From NCBI RefSeq assembly GCF_000967865.1, contig NZ_JXRU01000033.1, positions 124,001 to 188,000 of the forward strand: 64,000 nt of DNA. Reading direction: 5' to 3'. Made by a program: the position numbers and the translations under genes. The stretch is from Microbacterium sp. SA39. GTDB lineage: Bacteria > Actinomycetota > Actinomycetes > Actinomycetales > Microbacteriaceae. Shown piece by piece: positions 58,971 to 64,000 of this stretch. The notes beneath the pieces were generated by a model. That model did not search any database. It saw only the letters and a list, made by a program, of their open reading frames with translations, and had not been told where the DNA came from. Every line of letters starts with the position of its first letter. Position 1 is the stretch's first letter.

Positions 58971-59948
58971 TCAACCGGCGGGCGTCTCCGGAACCGGAGT
59001 CGGCAGCGGCTCACCCGCGAGGTGGGCGCGGAGGTTCGCCAGCGTGAGGTCGCGCATGTCCTGGCGGGTCTCCGTCGTCCCGCTCCCGACATGCGGCAGC
59101 AGGGTGACGTCATCGCGGATCAACCGCTCCGGCACGTGGGGCTCGTGCGCGAACACGTCGAGTCCCGCGCCCGCGATCTCGCCGCTCTCCAGCGCGACGA
59201 TGAGCGCATCCTCGTCGACGACCGACCCGCGTGCGATGTTCACGAGGAACCCGTCCGGTCCGAGGGCGCGGATCACCTCGGCATCCACCAGTCCCTCCGT
59301 CGAGGCTCCGCCGGGAACCGCCACGACGAGCACGTCCGACCGGCGTGCGAGGTCGACAGCGGAGGGCACATGCTCCCAGGGCACGCCCTCGACGGGGCGC
59401 CGGGTCGTGTAGAGGATCGTGGTGTCGAAGGCGGCGGCGCGACGGGCGATCGCCTGCCCGATGCGGCCGAGACCCAGCACGCCGACCGTGCTCCCCGAGA
59501 ACCTGCGCGTCAGCGGGAACCCGCCCGACTCCCACCGGCCGTCGCGCAGGAACCGCTCGGATGCCCCGAACCGGCGGAACACGTCGAGCATGAGCCCGAG
59601 CGCGGTGTCGGCGACGCAGTCGGTCAGCACGTCGGGTGTGTTCGCCACCCGGATGCCGCGGGCAGCCGCCTGCGCGACGTCGGTGGTGTCGTATCCCACG
59701 CCGAAATTCGTCACGATCTCGAGGTTCGGCAGCGCCGCCATGAGCTCGGATCCGACGCCGACGCGGCCACTGGTGACGACGGCGCGCACGGCTGCCGCGA
59801 CCGCCGGATCGAGGGTCGCGACATCGTCGGGGAGGCGCACCACGGAGTACTCGTCCCGCAGGCTCTGCTGAAGGGATTCGAGCAGCGGGCCCGCCTGGGC
59901 GACGGTGCCGGGAGCGACCGGGGAGGCGGAATCGGGAAGGTTGGTCAT
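58971..59948 (-). CDS. D-isomer-specific 2-hydroxyacid dehydrogenase
   Basis: A 325-residue NAD(P)H-dependent reductase. The Rossmann motif is VLGLGRIGQAI; catalytic Arg lies in NIARGS, Glu in FAHEPHVP and His in LLPHVGSG. The arginine pair RR in the YTTRRP stretch after strand 2 favours NADPH, as in glyoxylate/hydroxypyruvate reductases. It is upstream of kdgD on the same strand but has its own promoter region with the composite element. It may reduce a 2-oxoacid side product such as tartronate semialdehyde-derived compounds; this is inferred. Confidence 0.87.
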   Translation of the reverse strand: MTNLPDSASPVAPGTVAQAGPLLESLQQSLRDEYSVVRLPDDVATLDPAVAAAVRAVVTSGRVGVGSELMAALPNLEIVTNFGVGYDTTDVAQAAARGIRVANTPDVLTDCVADTALGLMLDVFRRFGASERFLRDGRWESGGFPLTRRFSGSTVGVLGLGRIGQAIARRAAAFDTTILYTTRRPVEGVPWEHVPSAVDLARRSDVLVVAVPGGASTEGLVDAEVIRALGPDGFLVNIARGSVVDEDALIVALESGEIAGAGLDVFAHEPHVPERLIRDDVTLLPHVGSGTTETRQDMRDLTLANLRAHLAGEPLPTPVPETPAG

Positions 59949-59969
59949 GGCGCGAGACTACGACCAGCC

Positions 59970-60009
59970 AACGATGCGCTGCCATAAGCGAAGTTGCATG
60001 GATTGATGC
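59970..60009. promoter_or_regulatory. Composite element, copy 2: AACGATGCGC-N18-ATGGATTGATGC
   Basis: It lies in the divergent space between the hydroxyacid dehydrogenase and the importer genes. Box sequences and spacing match the copy at 58921-58960, which ties both promoters and the importer to one regulator. Confidence 0.7.
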
Positions 60010-60207
60010 GCGTACTGTATTCATGGGGTGAGACCGGCGGAATCTCGCGGATCGCGCTGCGGTCGACGGATGCCGCGGGGCGCCTGGCATCGACGCGACC
60101 CGCCGATGCCACCCGCGCATCGGTTGACGCTCGTGAAGCGGTCTGCGACATTCACAACGAGCCGACAGCCATTCTGGGCCACGGCCGTCCCCTACCTGGA
60201 GGAACCG

Positions 60208-61779
60208 ATGAAGCTTTCTTCCCCCCGACGCACAGCCACCCGAGCGTCTGCCGTCGCCGCCGGGATCGCGTCGATCGCCCTGCTCGCCTCGTGCTCCGTC
60301 GCGAACTCGGAATCGCCCGACGGCGGCGAAGGCGGCGGTGGCGACGACATGCTCCGCGTCGTGCTCCCGCAGGAGCCGCCCACGCTCGAGGCCTGCGATG
60401 CGAACCTGACCTCGACCGGCGTCGTCGTCCGCAGCACAGTCACCGAGCCGCTCGTCGAGCGCAACCCGTCCACGGGCGACCTGGATCCCCTGCTCGCCAC
60501 CGAGTGGGAGCAGACCGGAGACACGGAGTGGACGTTCACCCTCCGCGACGACGTCACCTTCCAGGACGGCACGCCGTTCGACGCGGAGGCGGCCGCGTAC
60601 TCCATCGATCGCGCCGTGAACGGCGACCTCGGGTGCAACGTCGAGGGCTACATCTTCGGCGACGAGGACCTCGAGGTCGAGGCCACCGACGCCACGACCC
60701 TCACGGTCACCACGCCGAGCGCCGACCCGATCCTCCCGCTGAAGCTCTCGTTCATCGAGATCGTCTCGCCCGAGACGTCCAACACCGAGTTCGTCCGCGA
60801 GCCGATCGGCACCGGTCCCTACGCGATCGGCGAATGGCAGGCCGGCACGAAGCTGACGCTCGACCGCAACGACGACTACTGGGGCGATGCGCCGCAGTTC
60901 GCAGCCGTCGAGTACCAGTGGCGTTCCGAGGGCACCGTCCGCGCCGCGATGATCACGAGTGGCGAAGCCGACATCGCTCTGGGCCTCAGCGCTGAAGACG
61001 GCATCGGCGACCTCGGAGTGAGCTACCCGAACAACGAGACGATCGCTCTGCGCTTCTCCGGTCAGACGGCGCCGCTCGACGACATCCGCATCCGTCAGGC
61101 GATCAACTTCGCCATCGACCGCGAGGGCATCGTCTCGTCGCTCTACCCCGACGGCGACAAGGTCGCCGCGCAGCTGATCCCCGAGGGCATCGTCGGATTC
61201 AACGCCGACCTCGAGCCGTGGGCGTACGACCCCGAGAAGGCGAAGGAGCTGGTCGAGGAGGCCAAGGCCGACGGCGTCCCCGTCGACACGAAGATCCTCA
61301 TGCCGGTGCGCACCGCGCAGTTCCCGAAGGTCAGCGAACTCGGTGAGGTGCTGCGCGAGCAGCTCGCCGCCGCCGGGCTGAACGTCGAGCTGCGCATGGT
61401 CGACACCACGCAGCACCTGCAATACCAGCTGAGCCCCTTCGTGACGAACGAGGGCCCGATCGCGATGCTGATCCAGCACGGCAACCAGGCGGGTGACGCG
61501 CAGTTCACGGTCGAGCAGTACATGCTCACCGGCGGCGCACAGTCCGAGTTCGGCGACCCCGGTCTGGACGAGCTCATCAACACCGCACGCACCCTGACCG
61601 ACGAGGAGCGCCAGACCGCATACGAGGAGGTGTTCGCCTTCGAGCGCGAGAACGTCACCGCCCTCGCGCCGATCGCCCACCAGACCGTCATGCTGGGGCT
61701 GTCGGACCGGGTGACGTATGAGCCCAACTCGTCCACCGGTGACGAGCTGCGCATCAAGGAGGTCTCGCTCGCGGGCTGA
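60208..61779 (+). CDS. Family 5 (Dpp/Opp-type) ABC substrate-binding lipoprotein
   Basis: A 523-residue lipoprotein with lipobox LLASC and a Gly/Asp linker. The family 5 signature lies in EWTFTLRDDVTFQDGTPFDA, with AYSIDRA after it and RQAINFAIDREGIV later. The ATG at 60208 follows GGAGGAA. It heads an operon with two permeases and is divergent from the glucarate-associated dehydrogenase gene. Family 5 proteins bind peptides, nickel, opines or sugar-type compounds; location suggests glucarate, galactarate or an oligouronide as cargo. Confidence 0.88.
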   Translation: MKLSSPRRTATRASAVAAGIASIALLASCSVANSESPDGGEGGGGDDMLRVVLPQEPPTLEACDANLTSTGVVVRSTVTEPLVERNPSTGDLDPLLATEWEQTGDTEWTFTLRDDVTFQDGTPFDAEAAAYSIDRAVNGDLGCNVEGYIFGDEDLEVEATDATTLTVTTPSADPILPLKLSFIEIVSPETSNTEFVREPIGTGPYAIGEWQAGTKLTLDRNDDYWGDAPQFAAVEYQWRSEGTVRAAMITSGEADIALGLSAEDGIGDLGVSYPNNETIALRFSGQTAPLDDIRIRQAINFAIDREGIVSSLYPDGDKVAAQLIPEGIVGFNADLEPWAYDPEKAKELVEEAKADGVPVDTKILMPVRTAQFPKVSELGEVLREQLAAAGLNVELRMVDTTQHLQYQLSPFVTNEGPIAMLIQHGNQAGDAQFTVEQYMLTGGAQSEFGDPGLDELINTARTLTDEERQTAYEEVFAFERENVTALAPIAHQTVMLGLSDRVTYEPNSSTGDELRIKEVSLAG

Positions 61780-61810
61780 CCGCGAGCGAGAGTGAGAGAG
61801 GCGGGCGATC

Positions 61811-62800
61811 ATGTGGATCTACCTGAGAAGACGAATCCTGCAGAGCGCATTGCCGCTGATCGCAGTCGTACTGGGTGTCTTCGTGCTCGCCCGCCTCACC
61901 GGCGATCCGTCGCAGCTGTATCTGCCGCTGAACGCGACCGAGCAGATGCGCGAGGACTTCGCGGCCCGCAACGGCTTCGACAAGCCGCTCTGGGAGCAGA
62001 TGGGCAGCTACTTCCTCGGGGTGCTGCAGCTCGACTTCGGTACGTCGCTGCGCACCGGGGAACCCGCCGCCGAGATGGCGCTCCGCGCGTTCCCCGCAAC
62101 TCTGCAGCTCGCCGCGGTGACAATGCTCCTGGCGATCGTCATCGCCGTGGTGCTCGGCAGCTGGGCATCGCTCAAGCCCAACGGGATCGCCGACCGCATC
62201 GTGAGCTTCTTCTCGATGGTGGCGGCGAGCGTTCCCGACTTCTGGGTCGCGATCCTCGGTATCTGGATCTTCGCGATCACGCTGGGGTGGCTGCCCACCT
62301 CGGGCACCTCCGGTCCTCTCGTCTGGATCCTGCCGATCGCGACGCTCATGCTGCGACCGATGGGTGTGCTCGCCCAGGTCATCCGCGGGTCGATGGTCAC
62401 GGTCATGGGTCAGCCGTACGTCCAGGTCGCCCGCAGTCGCGGCGCCGGACAGATGCACATCGTCACCAAGCACGCGCTGCGCAATGCCGCAGCGCCCGCG
62501 CTCACCGTGGCGGGCGACCTCACCGTCGGTCTCGTCAACGGCGCGGTGGTCGTCGAGTCGATCTTCGGATGGCCGGGCATCGGCAAGCTCATGATCGACT
62601 CGATCCTGCAGCGCGACTTCGCCGTGCTGCAGGCCGCGGTGCTGATCACCGCCCTGGCGATCTTCGCCCTCAACATCATCATCGACCTCGGCTACGCGCT
62701 GCTCGATCCGCGCGTGCGTCCGACGTCACGGTCCCGCGCGCGTCGCCGCGGACCCGGAATGCTCTCCGACACGAAGGCAGAGGTGCTGACGAATGTCTGA
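61811..62800 (+). CDS. ABC transporter permease, DppB-like
   Basis: A 329-residue membrane protein with six helices. It opens MWIYLRRRILQSALPLIAVV and carries the DppB landmarks GFDKPLWEQMGSYFLGVLQLDFG and, in the coupling loop, VQVARSRGAGQMHIVTKHALRNA. It follows the binding-protein gene after 31 bp and overlaps the next permease by 8 bp. Confidence 0.9.
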   Translation: MWIYLRRRILQSALPLIAVVLGVFVLARLTGDPSQLYLPLNATEQMREDFAARNGFDKPLWEQMGSYFLGVLQLDFGTSLRTGEPAAEMALRAFPATLQLAAVTMLLAIVIAVVLGSWASLKPNGIADRIVSFFSMVAASVPDFWVAILGIWIFAITLGWLPTSGTSGPLVWILPIATLMLRPMGVLAQVIRGSMVTVMGQPYVQVARSRGAGQMHIVTKHALRNAAAPALTVAGDLTVGLVNGAVVVESIFGWPGIGKLMIDSILQRDFAVLQAAVLITALAIFALNIIIDLGYALLDPRVRPTSRSRARRRGPGMLSDTKAEVLTNV

Positions 62801-63761
62801 CGACAATGCATCCACCGTCACCGTCCTCACCCAGAAGGCGCGCCGTAACCGGGCGTCGGGCCGCGCGAACCTCTGGCGGCTGCTGCTGAACGACAAGGTC
62901 GCCACCGTCGCCGCCTTCGTGCTGGCGTTCATCGTGCTCACCGCGATCGTCGGTCCTCCGCTGTTCGGCGAGCTCGCGCAGCGTCAGGACCTCGGCGCGC
63001 GCAACATGCCGCCGTTCAGCCTGCAGCTGGGCTGGGAGTACATCCTCGGCAGCGACTCCCTGGGTCGCAGCCTGCTCGCCCGCATCATCACGGCAGCGGG
63101 GACGACCCTGGGCGTGGCCGCGGCCGCCGTCCTGGTCGCCGCGGTCATCGGATCGATCTGGGGCATGTGGGCCGGGTTCCATCGCGGGTGGCGCGAGTCG
63201 GTGTCGATGCGCATCGCCGACGTCATCATGAGCTTCCCCTCGCTGCTGCTCGCCGTCGTGATCCTCTACGTGTTCAACCCGAGCGCCGCGAACATCGTCC
63301 TCGTCCTCGCCATCACCCGAATCCCCCTGTATCTGCGCACCGCGCGAGCGGATGCCGCCGAGCTGCGCTCGCGGATGTTCGTGGATGCCGCGACGAACTT
63401 CGGAGCCAAGAACAGCGCGATCGTCTTCCGGCACATCGTCCCGAACGTGCTGCCCACGCTCGTCACGCTCGCCACCCTCGAGTTCTGCTACGTGATGCTG
63501 GCCGAGTCGTCGCTGAGCTTCCTCGGCATCGGCATCCAGCCGCCCGACGTCAGCTGGGGTCTCATGGTCGCGCAGGGACGCCAGTACCTCGCCGAGGCGT
63601 GGTGGCAGTCGGTCCTCCCCGGTCTCGCGATCGTCATCACGACGGTCTGCGCGAACGTGCTGGCCGCCTGGCTGCGCCTCGCGACCGACCCGGGGCAGCG
63701 CTGGCGTCTGCAGACGAAGAAGCGTCGTCGCGTGATCGGCTCCATCGCCCCGCGGCGCTGA
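62793..63761 (+). CDS. ABC transporter permease, DppC-like
   Basis: A 322-residue membrane protein. DppC features are YILGSDSLGRSLLARII near the first loop, the coupling segment DAATNFGAKNSAIVFRHIVPN and FLGIGIQPPDVSWG near the end. With the DppB-like protein it forms the channel. The next gene is a TSUP permease rather than DppD/DppF ATPases, so the ATPases must lie elsewhere or beyond the window. Confidence 0.9.
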   Translation: MSDDNASTVTVLTQKARRNRASGRANLWRLLLNDKVATVAAFVLAFIVLTAIVGPPLFGELAQRQDLGARNMPPFSLQLGWEYILGSDSLGRSLLARIITAAGTTLGVAAAAVLVAAVIGSIWGMWAGFHRGWRESVSMRIADVIMSFPSLLLAVVILYVFNPSAANIVLVLAITRIPLYLRTARADAAELRSRMFVDAATNFGAKNSAIVFRHIVPNVLPTLVTLATLEFCYVMLAESSLSFLGIGIQPPDVSWGLMVAQGRQYLAEAWWQSVLPGLAIVITTVCANVLAAWLRLATDPGQRWRLQTKKRRRVIGSIAPRR

Positions 63762-63767
63762 GCCCCG

Positions 63768-64000
63768 GTGACGCCCCTCGAGTTCGCACTGCTGGCCGCG
63801 GTCATCCTCGCCGCCGCCTGCCTGCAGGGCTCGATCGGCTTCGGCATGGGGATGCTGGCGGCGCCCTTCATCGCCCTCATCGACGCGACCTTGCTGCCGG
63901 TGCTCGTCATCACGCTGGCCATGATCGTGACAGTCATCGTGGTGGTGATGGATCGCGCAGCCCTCGACCTCCGCGGCGCCGGCTGGGCGCTGGCCGGGCG
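63768..64000 (+). CDS. TSUP-family (TauE/SafE) permease, N-terminal part
   Basis: The GTG at 63768 opens a frame that runs off the window: 77 residues with two or three hydrophobic helices. The glycine-rich QGSIGFGMGMLAAPFIALID and DRAALDLRG match the start of sulfite exporter TauE/SafE family proteins. It begins 6 bp after the DppC-like gene, so it may belong to the same operon. The substrate is unknown; the family handles sulfite, sulfoacetate or other small acids. Confidence 0.8.
   Translation, partial: MTPLEFALLAAVILAAACLQGSIGFGMGMLAAPFIALIDATLLPVLVITLAMIVTVIVVVMDRAALDLRGAGWALAG

Noticed and set aside
59110-61812. A 900-codon open frame on the minus strand
   Set aside because: It shadows the binding-protein and dehydrogenase genes, whose motifs are complete in their own frames.
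1-64000. Prophage, integron or CRISPR content
   Set aside because: No integrase, phage structural gene, att-like duplication or spaced direct-repeat array was seen.

Overview
The window looks like chromosomal DNA of a high-GC actinobacterium, most likely a Microbacterium or close relative in the Microbacteriaceae. The reasons are the high GC, GTG/TTG starts, many 1-4 nt start/stop overlaps, a DUF7882/MarR pair, a DUF6510-molybdoprotein cluster, a LAXTG-type sorting signal and the constant use of the hexamer GGATGC/GCATCC. No rRNA, tRNA, CRISPR array or complete insertion sequence was seen. All names come from reading motifs, not from searches.

Layout. 1-8.2 kb: the end of a LuxR-type regulator, a 1733-residue cell-wall protein with nine DUF11-like repeats, and a small secreted protein followed by a truncated tandem copy of itself. 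8.2-9.8 kb: a molybdopterin oxidoreductase, a flavin reductase and DUF6510. 9.9-13.6 kb: a FecBCD-type metallophore importer with an embedded methyltransferase and a Fur/Zur-like operator over the first codons of the binding protein. 13.7-27.3 kb: a catabolic region with two histidinol-dehydrogenase-family enzymes, a bicupin, a double SnoaL protein, a C-N hydrolase, an SDR, an HpaI-type aldolase, an alpha/beta hydrolase and a sugar-type ABC importer. TGCATACGTATGCA-like sites lie before three of its operons and next to the lacI gene. 27.3-45.2 kb: mostly single genes with their own regulators (MarR, PadR, XRE, ArsR, TetR), a HepT/MNT toxin-antitoxin pair abutting a broken BCCT transporter gene, a VapBC pair, a MetAP, UbiB, two MFS exporters (one frameshifted) and a secreted metallophosphoesterase. 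45.5-48.5 kb: pantothenate operon DUF2520-panC-panD-panB. 48.9-54.9 kb: an Fbp-type ABC importer with its own LacI regulator and a cytosolic phosphodiesterase. 54.9-64 kb: glucarate catabolism (gudD, 2-oxoglutarate semialdehyde dehydrogenase, kdgD), a 2-hydroxyacid dehydrogenase, a Dpp-type importer without visible ATPases and the start of a TSUP permease.

Three layers lie beyond the genes. First, operators can be read for most local regulators, and the LacI sites tie the HisD2 locus, its importer and the SnoaL/bicupin operon into one regulon. Second, each of the seven convergent gene junctions with a gap carries a palindrome or tandem repeat, and five of them belong to two recurring intergenic families. 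Third, there is local decay: a truncated duplication, a BCCT gene with an in-frame stop and a lost 3' end, and an MFS gene with a frameshift in a CTG run.
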